From TMED26 sp042088965 (GTDB taxonomy: Bacteria; Pseudomonadota; Alphaproteobacteria; Thalassobaculales; Thalassobaculaceae): a stretch of DNA of 21,848 bases. The first letter of the stretch is position 1. Each line of letters starts with the position of its first letter. Both the position numbers and the translations under genes were made by a program. Below are positions 1 to 7,898 of this stretch, piece after piece. The stretch covers positions 1 to 21,848 of the forward strand of contig JBELLC010000040.1 in assembly GCA_042088965.1 (NCBI GenBank), read 5' to 3'. Under the pieces are notes generated by a model, which saw only the letters and a list, made by a program, of their open reading frames with translations, ran no database searches and was not told the origin of the DNA.

Positions 1-21
1 CGAGTCCTGCCGGGTCATCTT

Positions 22-68
22 TGCCGCTGCGGCAGGTAATTCTTGCCAAGCGCTGGAGATTCTAGCGC
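22..68. promoter_or_regulatory. Palindromic elements upstream of the flagellin promoter
   Basis: Three inverted repeats lie close together: a perfect 13-bp palindrome with arms TGCCGC/GCGGCA (22-34), GGCA-N9-TGCC (31-47), and GCGCT/AGCGC (50-54 and 64-68). They sit about 110-155 bp upstream of the predicted flagellin start site, where enhancers for sigma-54 activators such as FlbD usually lie. An AT-rich stretch (about 106-150) between them and the promoter could help DNA bending. The activator is inferred. Part of the 5' repeat could instead belong to a terminator of a gene left of the window. Confidence 0.35.
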
Positions 69-152
69 CAAGCCGGTGGTTGTATCTCTAATAGACTCTT
101 GGAGATAAGAAAATATCAATTAAAACAATTAATTAAGGTTTTCTTGAAAAAC

Positions 153-168
153 TGGCCCGCAGATTGCT
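153..168 (+). promoter_or_regulatory. Sigma-54 (-24/-12) promoter of flagellin
   Basis: TGGCCC-GCAGA-TTGCT matches the sigma-54 consensus TGGCAC-N5-TTGCW, with the GG and GC dinucleotides exactly 10 bases apart. Transcription should start near 178, giving a leader of about 130 nt before the flagellin ATG at 308. Sigma-54 control of flagellin is known in Caulobacter; here it rests on the motif alone. Confidence 0.75.
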
Positions 169-216
169 TATTCCTCGCTGAACACATTGTTCAACAAATG
201 AACATGGGGTTGCAGC

Positions 217-286
217 CGGGGAAACGGTCGTTGGTGATGGCACAGGTCTGACACCACCGATTTCGCCAGAGGCGGGCAGCTCCCCG
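217..286 (+). promoter_or_regulatory. Structured 5' leader of flagellin mRNA
   Basis: The leader can close on itself through CGGGGA (217-222) pairing with TCCCCG (281-286). Inside are GGTG/CACC (233-236 and 252-255) and a tight CGCC-AGA-GGCG hairpin (264-274). The closing stem ends 11 bases before the GGAG ribosome site (298-301). In Caulobacter, FlbT acts on a flagellin 5' untranslated region, so a post-transcriptional role is reasonable, but only the pairing is seen here. Confidence 0.35.
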
Positions 287-307
287 AGCCTAGAAATGGA
301 GCTAGTT

Positions 308-1147
308 ATGGCGATTAATTCGATTATTACAAATTCAAATGCGATGACGGCATTGCGTCACCTGAACGAAACAAACCGTCAGATGGAGACGACTCAGGGA
401 CGCATCTCAACCGGTTTGAAAATCAATAACGCAGTTGATGACGCTTCCAATTATACCATCGCGCAAGGGCTGCGGTCCGATATCAAAGCAATGTCAGTGA
501 TTAGCCAGGGCCTGAATAACACCAAAGGTGTGGCGCAAGTTGCAATGGCTGGTGCGACCTCTGTTTCCAATCTGCTCGGGGACGTTCGCGCTAAACTAAC
601 TGAAATGAGCAATGAAGGCATCAATCAGGCGCAGCGTGATATTTTGCATGCTGACTTGCAAGCTTTGATGGTGCAAATTGATGATTTCATCACCAATTCT
701 AACTTTAATGGTCAAAACCTTTTAGATACTGGTGCAGTCAATATTAGCACGCAGGCGAATATTGATGGCGCTAATCCAATAGTATTGGGTGCGCAGGATA
801 TTCAGACCGATGCAGGTACATTACAAACTGCCATTACGGCTATTGTCACCACCAATGCGACCACGAGTTTAGCTGTTCTGAATGGGACAGCGTTTACGGA
901 CCTTGAAGACACAGTAAATACGGCTCTTAGTGGATTGGGTGCGGATATTCGGGCACTCAATTTGCAAACTGAATTTTTAAGTGAGATTAGCGACGCGACC
1001 GAAGAGGGACTTGGCAATATTGTTGACGCCGATATGGCGCGTGAATCAGCAAAGTTAAGTTCGCTGCAAATTCGCCAAGAATTAAGCATGCAGATCGCCG
1101 GGATTGCCAATAAAGCGCCGCAATCATTGCTTAGCCTATTCCAGTAA
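308..1147 (+). CDS. Flagellin (filament subunit)
   Basis: This is the subunit of the flagellar filament, secreted by the flagellar type III apparatus and polymerised outside the cell. The N-terminal D0/D1 region (INSIITNSNAMTALRHL, then ISTGLKINNAVDDASNY) and the C-terminal region (VDADMARESAKLSSLQ, ending APQSLLSLFQ) are textbook flagellin. At 279 residues it is compact, with only a short variable middle (about residues 150-200), as in many alphaproteobacteria. An in-frame ATG lies at 296, but the GGAG at 298-301 sits 6 bases before the ATG at 308, and only that start gives the usual MAIN- terminus. It is first in a probable operon with flaF, flgK and flgL. No second flagellin copy is present here. 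Confidence 0.95.
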   Translation: MAINSIITNSNAMTALRHLNETNRQMETTQGRISTGLKINNAVDDASNYTIAQGLRSDIKAMSVISQGLNNTKGVAQVAMAGATSVSNLLGDVRAKLTEMSNEGINQAQRDILHADLQALMVQIDDFITNSNFNGQNLLDTGAVNISTQANIDGANPIVLGAQDIQTDAGTLQTAITAIVTTNATTSLAVLNGTAFTDLEDTVNTALSGLGADIRALNLQTEFLSEISDATEEGLGNIVDADMARESAKLSSLQIRQELSMQIAGIANKAPQSLLSLFQ

Positions 1148-1208
1148 TCGCGCCTGATCAGAGTTTGACGCTGCTGCATGAAGCAGATTGTTAACAGGGT
1201 AAACTGAT

Positions 1209-1577
1209 ATGAATGGTTACACAGCTTACGCATCGACGATGAACGGCACCGAAGATCCACGGCACACTGAATATCGTCTTCTTGGATCGGTCACGGGTGC
1301 TTTGATGCGCGCAAATGCACCAAAGTCTATTTTGCAAGACCGTCTTAACGCACTGCTTTGGAACCAGAAAATCTGGCAAGCATTCTTGGTTGATCTAGCA
1401 GAAGACGACAATGCCTTGCCACCCAAATTAAAGGCCAGCTTGCGCGAATTAGGTCTGTGGGTGGTCAAAGAGACAAATTTGTTGATCGATGATGGTGGCG
1501 ACTTTGACGCACTCATCGCGGTTAACCGAAACATTATGGAGGGGTTACGCCCCTCACTATCGGCTGCGGCTGAATAG
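1209..1577 (+). CDS. flaF: Flagellar biosynthesis regulator FlaF
   Basis: A 122-residue FlaF-family protein, a small cytoplasmic factor found mainly in alphaproteobacteria that is needed for flagellin synthesis or secretion. In Caulobacter it acts in opposition to FlbT. Family signatures are the ALLWNQKIWQAF block (about residues 48-59), the LPPKLKASLRELGLWV block, and a C-terminal DALIAVNRNIMEGL. It lies 61 bp after flagellin. A weak hairpin (1171-1186, five base pairs, no T tract) in that gap is unlikely to be a strong terminator, so co-transcription or partial read-through is expected. flbT, often the neighbour of flaF, does not follow; flgK does. Confidence 0.9.
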   Translation: MNGYTAYASTMNGTEDPRHTEYRLLGSVTGALMRANAPKSILQDRLNALLWNQKIWQAFLVDLAEDDNALPPKLKASLRELGLWVVKETNLLIDDGGDFDALIAVNRNIMEGLRPSLSAAAE

Positions 1578-1600
1578 TATTAGCATCGAGTGATAATCGC

Positions 1601-3319
1601 ATGTCCATATTAAGCGCATTTTCATCTGCACAATCAGGGATCGTTTCCGCGCAAACAGGGATTGATCTGGCTGCCCGAAACGTCGCTAATGCATCGACGG
1701 AAGGCTATACGCGAAAGATCCAGCAGCAAAGTGGTCTCATTGCAGGCGGTGAGTATGGCATGCTGCGCCAAGAGCCGGCGACCCGGCTTGTGGATACCGA
1801 TCTGCAAAAAGATCTGCGCGGTCAGGTGTCAACGGTTCAAGAAATCAAAACGATTGAAGATTTTTTGGGACGGCTGGAATTATCCTTTGGGCCACTGGAA
1901 AGCAGTCAATCGATTGCATCGAAAATCACAGCGCTGGGCAGTGCTTTTGAAAGCCTATCGGTAACGCCAAACTTAGAGACAACGAAAAGAGAAGTACTTC
2001 TTGCGGCCGAAGCTATCGCAACGGAATTCAACCGCATGTCAGCGCAAGTCCAAGACTTGCGTTTATCTGCAGATCAGCAAATTAGTGATGCGGTCGATAA
2101 CGTGAATGCGCGGATCGAGAATGTAGAAAATCTGAATGCGCAGATCATGAAAATGAAAAGTAAATCATTGCTCGTCAGTGATCTTGAGGATCAGCGCGAT
2201 CTGCAAATTGATTACATCGCCAAAGAGATGAATGTCAGAACCTTTTCCCGGGAAAATGGCCAGCTTGCTATCATGACCGGGGCAAATGATTTTCTGTTGG
2301 ACCGGCAGGCTTATCCGCTTGAGTTTAAGGTTGCTTCTGCCGCCTTAGCTGATGGCCAAATGGCAGACATTACCCTTGATGATGGTCTGCCTGGCGCACA
2401 CGCGGCGATCAGTGGTGACATTTCTTCTGGGCGTATTTCTGGGTTGATAAAAGTTCGCGATGAGTTGTTACCGCAAGTGCAGGATCAGCTTGACGCCTTA
2501 GCTTATAATTTAGCCCGTAAAATGAGTGATTTGACGATTGGAGCGACAACGGCAGGCTTAAATTTATTCCATAATGGCAATGCGGTAACACCTGCGGCAC
2601 CGGCAACACCTGCGGGATTTTCTGCCGCAATTGCTGTTAATCAAGAGATTATCAATGATCCGTCAATTCTGCGTGAGGGTGATGGCAGTGGGACTTTTGT
2701 CGCCGGCGGTGATGCGGATCCAAGTTTGGCTTTGGCAGCCGCGGCGACATTCGATGAAACTTTTACCCTGGCTGACACAAGTTATAGCGTGACCCTTGAT
2801 GGCAGTATCTCGGTCGCTGATCAGGTAACGGTTACCGTGGATGGCGCCAGCTACACCGTTACCGCGACAGATACCTCGTCAGCAACACTTCTGAACCAAA
2901 TGAGTGGCATGATAAATGGCATCACGGGCATCGATGCTGTCAATGTTGTCGGCAATAGCATTAATTTTCAATTTTCAGACGCCGCAACCCATAGCGTCGC
3001 TGTGAGTGTCATTGGCAGCGTTGGCGCAACAGCAAACGATGAGATCGTTGATCATGGTTTAACTGGCACTGCGTCCCTGGAATCATTTGCGGCTGAAATG
3101 ATCAGTTTTCAGGGCAATCAACGCGCTGATTATCAGAACCGTTTGTCGTTTCAAGATCAGTTGCAAAATACCTTGTCCGAGCGTTTCAACGACATGTCTA
3201 AAGTTAATATTGACGAAGAAATCTCTAACTTAGTGGAGCTGCAAGCTGCCTTTACGGCATCTGCGCGCGTCCTAAGTTCAGTTCAGCGCGTGCTGGACGA
3301 GCTTTTACAGATCCTTTGA
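1601..3319 (+). CDS. flgK: Flagellar hook-associated protein 1 (FlgK)
   Basis: FlgK (HAP1) forms the first layer of the junction between hook and filament. The N-terminus has the axial-protein signature (ARNVANASTEGYTRK, about residues 25-39). The C-terminus has DEEISNLVELQAAFTASARV followed by the D0 helix. Between them the protein is long (572 residues), with a coiled D1 region and a surface segment (about residues 380-480) containing a beta-rich VTVTVDGASYTV block that resembles the flagellin 'IN' motif and the insert in the next gene, flgL. It follows flaF by 23 bp and precedes flgL by 17 bp, in an operon-like arrangement. The ribosome site is weak (GAG about 10 bases before the ATG). Confidence 0.95.
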   Translation: MSILSAFSSAQSGIVSAQTGIDLAARNVANASTEGYTRKIQQQSGLIAGGEYGMLRQEPATRLVDTDLQKDLRGQVSTVQEIKTIEDFLGRLELSFGPLESSQSIASKITALGSAFESLSVTPNLETTKREVLLAAEAIATEFNRMSAQVQDLRLSADQQISDAVDNVNARIENVENLNAQIMKMKSKSLLVSDLEDQRDLQIDYIAKEMNVRTFSRENGQLAIMTGANDFLLDRQAYPLEFKVASAALADGQMADITLDDGLPGAHAAISGDISSGRISGLIKVRDELLPQVQDQLDALAYNLARKMSDLTIGATTAGLNLFHNGNAVTPAAPATPAGFSAAIAVNQEIINDPSILREGDGSGTFVAGGDADPSLALAAAATFDETFTLADTSYSVTLDGSISVADQVTVTVDGASYTVTATDTSSATLLNQMSGMINGITGIDAVNVVGNSINFQFSDAATHSVAVSVIGSVGATANDEIVDHGLTGTASLESFAAEMISFQGNQRADYQNRLSFQDQLQNTLSERFNDMSKVNIDEEISNLVELQAAFTASARVLSSVQRVLDELLQIL

Positions 3320-3336
3320 TCGGAAAGTAGAAAGTC

Positions 3337-4611
3337 ATGCGTGTCTCAAGTGTTAGCCAAAACTTTCGTATTGATTCGAATATTCGCAGCATTCAGCGCG
3401 ACTTGGCTGACGTGCAAAGTCAGATTAGCACGGGTAAAAAAGCACAGGTTTATAGTGGTTTATCTGCCTCAGAATCGCGTATGTCGATTAACTTACGCGC
3501 CGCGCTTGAGCAGCGCGATTCCTTCACGACATCAATTAATACGTCGAATTCCCGCATGAAAGTGATGGACCACGCGCTCACGAATATTCAAACCGTTATC
3601 TCGGATTTTCGCTCTGACTTGTTAACACATCAGAACTCGATGGCAGATGATCCAGCAGGGACGCTGAAAGTACTGGCGGAGAATTCCATCAGTCTGATTA
3701 CCGATTTTCTAAATACGAAAAGCGACGGGCGGTACTTATTCAATGGATATGATTCCAGTACCCCACCCATGCGGAATGTTACTGATACCAATGCTGATTT
3801 TGTCAGTTTTCTGACTGACGAAACAGCAACAGCGGCAACTGTTGATGGTCTGGCGGAGCGCTTCTTCGGTAACCATCATATGCATGTTGATAGGGAGCCA
3901 CAGACCATCGCGCTGACAGCGGCCCCGATGCCTGGCGTAAATGATGCGATTACGTTCACAATTGATGGGGTTTCAAATCAGATCACCTTGACATCCAACA
4001 CCATGGCCGCTGCGTCAACCGAACTGGCTGCTGCGCTTGAAACCAGTTTTCCTGGAAAAGTCGATACCGTTGACGTTATTGATGGCGAACTGCATGTCGA
4101 CTTTGCGGCTGGCGTCTCGGATCAGGTGATTACCTTTGGGGACGCGGCGGACACATTCTCAGATGCGTTCGTCAGCACCTCTGAAATTGTTGATCAACCC
4201 TTTAGTTTGATGATTTCAGACGGTATCACGGCGGAATATGGCTATATGGCACACAATGAGAGCTTCAGTGATGCGATGGAAGTGCTCTACACCTTTGCCA
4301 ATAGTGACCAAGTAGCGGATTTTGACAACAATATAGAGACATTGATCGGCACCGCGTTGACCAAGGTAGACAGCGTATTCAATGATATCAACGATATGGT
4401 GGGCATACTTGGTGCCGACCGCCAAATGATGGCAGATAAGCTGGTTGAGCATGAAGATTTCTCGTTAATGCTGCAATCCCAGATTGCTGATATTGAAGAT
4501 GTAGACCAAGCCGAAGCAATTAGTCGATTCCAGATGTTACAAACGCAATTGCAAACGTCTTTTCAACTCACGTCTATTTTGCGGCAAATGACTCTGGCTG
4601 ACTTTATTTGA
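3337..4611 (+). CDS. flgL: Flagellar hook-associated protein 3 (FlgL)
   Basis: FlgL (HAP3) is the second junction protein between FlgK and flagellin. It is flagellin-like at both ends: N-terminal QRDLADVQSQISTGKKAQ and a C-terminal coiled region (LQSQIADIEDVDQAEAISRF, then LQTQLQTSFQLTSILRQM). NTKSDGRYLFNGYDS (about residues 127-141) is the usual FlgL 'GrYLFsG' motif. At 424 residues it is longer than many FlgL proteins because of an insert at about residues 190-278 with a TFTIDGVSNQITLTS block, similar in pattern to the FlgK insert. A GGAAAG ribosome site precedes the ATG. It is the last gene of the flagellin-flaF-flgK-flgL run. Confidence 0.92.
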   Translation: MRVSSVSQNFRIDSNIRSIQRDLADVQSQISTGKKAQVYSGLSASESRMSINLRAALEQRDSFTTSINTSNSRMKVMDHALTNIQTVISDFRSDLLTHQNSMADDPAGTLKVLAENSISLITDFLNTKSDGRYLFNGYDSSTPPMRNVTDTNADFVSFLTDETATAATVDGLAERFFGNHHMHVDREPQTIALTAAPMPGVNDAITFTIDGVSNQITLTSNTMAAASTELAAALETSFPGKVDTVDVIDGELHVDFAAGVSDQVITFGDAADTFSDAFVSTSEIVDQPFSLMISDGITAEYGYMAHNESFSDAMEVLYTFANSDQVADFDNNIETLIGTALTKVDSVFNDINDMVGILGADRQMMADKLVEHEDFSLMLQSQIADIEDVDQAEAISRFQMLQTQLQTSFQLTSILRQMTLADFI

Positions 4612-4845
4612 GCGGCAACTTTGCGCATCTGCGGCGGTCTAGCGACGTTTTGTATGTGCTTGTGTGAGCGGAGATCGCGCTTGCCAATGTCATCTGACGA
4701 TATTGTTCGCTTTTGTGCTGGCCAAGAAGATGATAAGAATGAGTTAATTCTAAAAAGCTAAAAATTTTTTATTATGAAAATGCTGTCGCGGTTTAATTTT
4801 GTTTACGGTTCATAAAGAAACACGCGTTCGGTTGAAGGGTTAGCC
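4612..4845. other. Intergenic region between flgL and the TPR gene
   Basis: No open frame worth calling is present. There is no strong hairpin terminator after flgL. Bases 4750-4815 are very AT-rich, including an A-tract followed by a T-tract around 4760-4773, and probably hold the promoter of the TPR gene. No sigma-54 -24/-12 pair with correct spacing was found, and no convincing sigma-70 hexamer pair either. Confidence 0.4.
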
Positions 4846-5799
4846 ATGTCCGATGATCACGAAGGGGAGGTGCAAGCGCTACTCGCCTCAGCGCTGCAAT
4901 CCCATAGCGACAATGATGTCGTAAATGCCAGCCGACTATACCTTGAAGTGCTTGAACTGGATCCGGAAAATGACCAGGCGCTGGGCATGTCTGGGTTATT
5001 ATGTTTGCAGAATGGTCAAGTCGATGCGGCCATCGACCTTTTGAAAAATGCCACTGAAATTAACCCAACAAAACCGCAGTATTCGAACCATCTTGGTGCC
5101 GCTTTAATGCAAAAGGGTCAGCTGGATGAGGCGATTGACCAAATACGTAAATCGATTGCTCTAAACGATGCGTATTTTGAAGCACATTTCAATTTGGCGA
5201 TTGCGCTACGTGCCGCAAATAACTTGGCGGAGGCGGAACGGGCGATTGAAACAGCCAATTGGCTGGCACCAAATAACGATCTCATTTTAACATGGCGAGG
5301 GCGCCTTCAGTATGAGCAGGGCCGGCTGCAAGAAGCGCTTCAAAGCCTAACCCAGGCGACTGACATTAATGATGAAAGTAGCGAGGCTTTAGGCCTGCTT
5401 GGCGATGTGTTGGTTGAGTTGAGTGACTTAAATATGGCGGAGCGGTGCTACCGAGAGGCACTTAATCTGGCACCAGATTTGGCCGAAATACGCGGTCGCC
5501 TTGGCAATTGCCTGTCACATGCTGGCAAAAACGATGACGCACACGTTGAATTTGAAAAGGCGCTGCAGGACGATCCAAACAGCGCGCCCTTGTGGAATGG
5601 CTTTGCACTGCTCTTGTCGAATATGGGACGAGATGATGACGCGCTTGAGGCCGCAAAAAAATCGGTCGAGATTAATGCCGAGAACGTCGACGGGCATCGA
5701 ACCCTGGCGCGGCTGTACGAAAACCAAGGTGATTCCGAAAAAGCCTTGCAAGCCCAATTGCGTATGGACTTGTTAACCAGCCAGACGGAGCTGCCTTAA
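4846..5799 (+). CDS. Nine-repeat TPR protein, flagellar locus
   Basis: This 317-residue protein is almost entirely tetratricopeptide repeats. Starting at about residue 11, nine 34-residue units follow in unbroken register (45-78, 79-112 and so on to 283-316), each with the usual small/Gly at position 8 and Ala near position 20. There is no signal peptide or membrane segment, so it should be a cytoplasmic protein-binding superhelix. There is no glycosyltransferase or other catalytic domain. It has its own upstream AT-rich region and an AAGGG ribosome site, and is convergent with the FlgN/FlbY-like gene only 3 bp away. By position it may serve flagellin or HAP export, glycosylation or regulation, but its role cannot be named from sequence. 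Confidence 0.85.
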   Translation: MSDDHEGEVQALLASALQSHSDNDVVNASRLYLEVLELDPENDQALGMSGLLCLQNGQVDAAIDLLKNATEINPTKPQYSNHLGAALMQKGQLDEAIDQIRKSIALNDAYFEAHFNLAIALRAANNLAEAERAIETANWLAPNNDLILTWRGRLQYEQGRLQEALQSLTQATDINDESSEALGLLGDVLVELSDLNMAERCYREALNLAPDLAEIRGRLGNCLSHAGKNDDAHVEFEKALQDDPNSAPLWNGFALLLSNMGRDDDALEAAKKSVEINAENVDGHRTLARLYENQGDSEKALQAQLRMDLLTSQTELP

Positions 5800-5802
5800 A
5801 GC

Positions 5803-6255
5803 CTAAGACGCTTTATTGACGGTATTATACTCAACCCCTGTTGGGGCATTGTAAACGGCATAACCGAAACGTGGCTTGAGCGCTGAGCGTGGCTCACCGG
5901 TGATGCCGCGACGCTTGCGGATCGCGCCGACAACCGCTTTCATGACTTTCTCGGTGCTGTCATGGGCGGCACGGATTGCCAACATATTGTCGGCAAGGAC
6001 GTTTCGGAAATCAGCAAATTTCGCTCGCAATGTTGTTCTCTCCTCAGCACTCAGTTGCGCCAAGATATGGGGGTTTTTCTGCAAGTGAGTCTGCTTTTCA
6101 TCATAGGCAATGCCAAGGCGGTTCTTCTTTGCTTGCATGAGTTTTAAATCTTCATAATCGCGCTTTTTCACCAGCTCGATTTCATGCTTCATCACCGCCA
6201 TAAGGTTTTCCATTGTGTCCATGAAATCATGAACTTGTGTTTGGGTTGGGGTCAT
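5803..6255 (-). CDS. FlgN/FlbY-like flagellar export chaperone
   Basis: This 150-residue, largely helical, charged protein has the size and position of the alphaproteobacterial FlbY/FlgN protein after flgI and the CheL rod protein. FlgN proteins are cytoplasmic chaperones that hold FlgK and FlgL before export. The long helices (about residues 8-115, with FMDTMENLMAVMKHEIELVKK at the start) fit that fold; the C-terminal 30 residues are non-helical and basic. The start is one base after the stop of the upstream gene (TAA-A-ATG) with GAGGTG as ribosome site, so translation is coupled. It ends the flgI operon and converges on the TPR gene with only 3 bp between stops and no visible terminator. 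Assignment rests on context plus architecture. Confidence 0.65.
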   Translation of the reverse strand: MTPTQTQVHDFMDTMENLMAVMKHEIELVKKRDYEDLKLMQAKKNRLGIAYDEKQTHLQKNPHILAQLSAEERTTLRAKFADFRNVLADNMLAIRAAHDSTEKVMKAVVGAIRKRRGITGEPRSALKPRFGYAVYNAPTGVEYNTVNKAS

Positions 6256-6256
6256 T

Positions 6257-6583
6257 TTAGGCCACCTCTTGTTGTTTGATCATTTCGCGGTAGAGAGAAT
6301 CAGCAATGCCAATGCCGCCTTTGCGTGACACGGTATTGCCAATCTCATCCATCATCATTTCACGGTAAATTTTTTCTGCATGGCCGCCGCCAACGATACC
6401 GTCGGTTGACAGACCGCTGGTCATGTGGCGCAGCATTTGTGCCAAGAAAACAGATTCAAATTCTTCTGCTTTTTGTCGAACGACAGCGTTTTCAGCCGTG
6501 CCAATATTTTTCACTTTGGCGGAAAGCTTTGGATCAATCTCATTCTGTAGGAACGGTGACAGGGTTGTCAGTCCGGGGGTCAT
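6257..6583 (-). CDS. cheL: Rod-binding protein FlgJ/CheL (no hydrolase domain)
   Basis: This 108-residue protein corresponds to the N-terminal rod-binding domain of FlgJ, the scaffold for rod assembly in the periplasm. The signature is the run KAEEFESVFLAQMLRHM, then the Gly-rich GGGHAEKIYREMMMDEIG and the C-terminal ADSLYREM. The muramidase domain of enterobacterial FlgJ is absent, as is normal in alphaproteobacteria, where a separate lytic enzyme (such as SltF) does that job. A GTG lies one codon upstream (6586), but the ATG at 6583 is better placed relative to AAGGG. It sits between flgI and the FlgN/FlbY-like gene with very short gaps. In Caulobacter the homologue is called CheL. Confidence 0.88.
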   Translation of the reverse strand: MTPGLTTLSPFLQNEIDPKLSAKVKNIGTAENAVVRQKAEEFESVFLAQMLRHMTSGLSTDGIVGGGHAEKIYREMMMDEIGNTVSRKGGIGIADSLYREMIKQQEVA

Positions 6584-6595
6584 CACATCAGCCCT

Positions 6596-7738
6596 TTATA
6601 AAACTTCAATTTCAGCTTGCATCGCGCCGGCAGCTTTAATGGCCTGTAGAATAGCGATCATATCGCGGGGGCCGACGCCGAGGGCGTTTAGGCCATCGAC
6701 AAGCTCTTGCAGCGTTACACTCTTTGATAGGATCGTCAGCTTATTGTCAGCATCTTCATCAATATCGATTTGTGTCCGTGGCACGGTCACTGTTTCGCCT
6801 TGTTCGGCAAAGGGTTGTGGTTGCGATACTTGCGGGGTCTCGGTAATGCGAATGGTCAGGTTGCCTTGGGCGATTGCGACGGTGTTGATCCGCACATTCT
6901 CACCCATCACAATGACGCCGGTCTGCTCATCAATGACAACTTTTGCAGCCATATCCGGGGTAATCCGCAATTGCTCAATGTCGGTGATCAATGCGACCGC
7001 CCGCCCACGGTAATTATCGGGTACAATCATCCGAACCGTTGCTGGGTCAAGGACCTGCGAAGTACCACTGCCGATGTAGGCATTTATTGCCGTGGTGATG
7101 CGCCGGGCGGTGGTAAAATCAGGATTACGGAGTGAGATATGAACCGCGTCCATTTTGGCCATTGAAAAACCAATTTCGCGTTCAATGATGGCACCGTTTG
7201 AAATTCTGCCATTGGTGGGCACCCCACTGGTCACTGATGCCCCGTTGCCGGCAGCGCTGAAGCCGCCAACAGCAATGCTACCTTGGGCAACAGCATAAAC
7301 TTCTGAGTCCGCGCCAACCAAGGGGGTGACCAACAATTGGCCTCCCAGCAAGCTTTTGGCATCTCCGATTGCTGAAATGGCAACATCAATGCGGGTTCCT
7401 TGGCGTGAAAAGGGCGGCAAGGTGGCGGTCACCATAACGGCCGCAACATTTTTAGTGCTCAGATTGGTATCGCGGGCATTAACGCCAAGGCGCTCAAGCA
7501 TACCAACCAGGCTTTCATAGGTGAAGATTGAGGAGCCCAAGCCATCTCCGGTACCATTGAGACCAACGACTAAGCCATAACCGATCAGCATGTTTTCCCG
7601 AACGCCCTCAAAATCAACGATATCTTTGATCCGCGTTTGGGCGTTTGCACTGCTTGCTGAAAACATCATCACCAGCAAGATGACGGCAAAAAAGGCTTTG
7701 CTGATGGCGGTGGTGGTGCTCGTTAATTTCGTCATCAT
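6596..7738 (-). CDS. flgI: Flagellar P-ring protein FlgI
   Basis: FlgI forms the P ring around the distal rod in the peptidoglycan layer. It has a signal peptide (hydrophobic core FFAVILLVMM, likely cleavage after SSANA) followed by the family hallmarks RIKDIVDFEGVRENMLIGYGL, LNGTGDG, KNVAAVMVTATLPPF and, near the end, QELVDGLNALGVGPRDMIAILQAIKAAGA. Length (380 residues) is standard. A TTG at 7747 could extend the frame by three codons, but the ATG at 7738 is preferred. It leads the flgI-cheL-flgN/flbY run, driven by the sigma-54 promoter at 7782-7797, with a leader of about 33 nt. It depends on FlgA, encoded at 10723-11688, for periplasmic assembly. Confidence 0.96.
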   Translation of the reverse strand: MMTKLTSTTTAISKAFFAVILLVMMFSASSANAQTRIKDIVDFEGVRENMLIGYGLVVGLNGTGDGLGSSIFTYESLVGMLERLGVNARDTNLSTKNVAAVMVTATLPPFSRQGTRIDVAISAIGDAKSLLGGQLLVTPLVGADSEVYAVAQGSIAVGGFSAAGNGASVTSGVPTNGRISNGAIIEREIGFSMAKMDAVHISLRNPDFTTARRITTAINAYIGSGTSQVLDPATVRMIVPDNYRGRAVALITDIEQLRITPDMAAKVVIDEQTGVIVMGENVRINTVAIAQGNLTIRITETPQVSQPQPFAEQGETVTVPRTQIDIDEDADNKLTILSKSVTLQELVDGLNALGVGPRDMIAILQAIKAAGAMQAEIEVL

Positions 7739-7781
7739 TGGTACCAATCTCGGCTACACGGTTCACTGTTGCAGAGAGCCA

Positions 7782-7797
7782 AGCGATTTTCGTGCCA
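7782..7797 (-). promoter_or_regulatory. Sigma-54 promoter of the flgI operon
   Basis: Read on the minus strand, TGGCAC-GAAAA-TCGCT has the full -24 element and a -12 element with one mismatch (TCGC for TTGC), with exact GG-to-GC spacing. Predicted start near 7771, 33 nt before the flgI ATG. It lies in the divergent gap with fliX. FliX is known in Caulobacter to act with the sigma-54 activator FlbD, so the arrangement is coherent. Confidence 0.75.
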
Positions 7798-7898
7798 ACA
7801 ATTAGTCTTTTAAGAGTGGTGCGTGTAAAATACAGAAGGCCATAGCCGTCTTTGTACCAATATGATAGTGAACTGCGTTCAGAGGGAGAGCGTGTTTT

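Noticed and set aside
1171..1186. Hairpin CTGCT/AGCAG after flagellin as a terminator
   Set aside because: Only five base pairs and no T tract. It may cause partial attenuation, but the evidence does not support a terminator call.
802..1260. Minus-strand 152-codon frame over flagellin and the flaF start
   Set aside because: Antisense to flagellin and flaF, with no ribosome site or family resemblance.
6423..7013. Long plus-strand frame (196 codons) opposite cheL and flgI
   Set aside because: It lies antisense to two clear flagellar genes, shows no recognisable domain, and its composition (Ser/Thr/Arg/Cys-rich) is that of a shadow frame.
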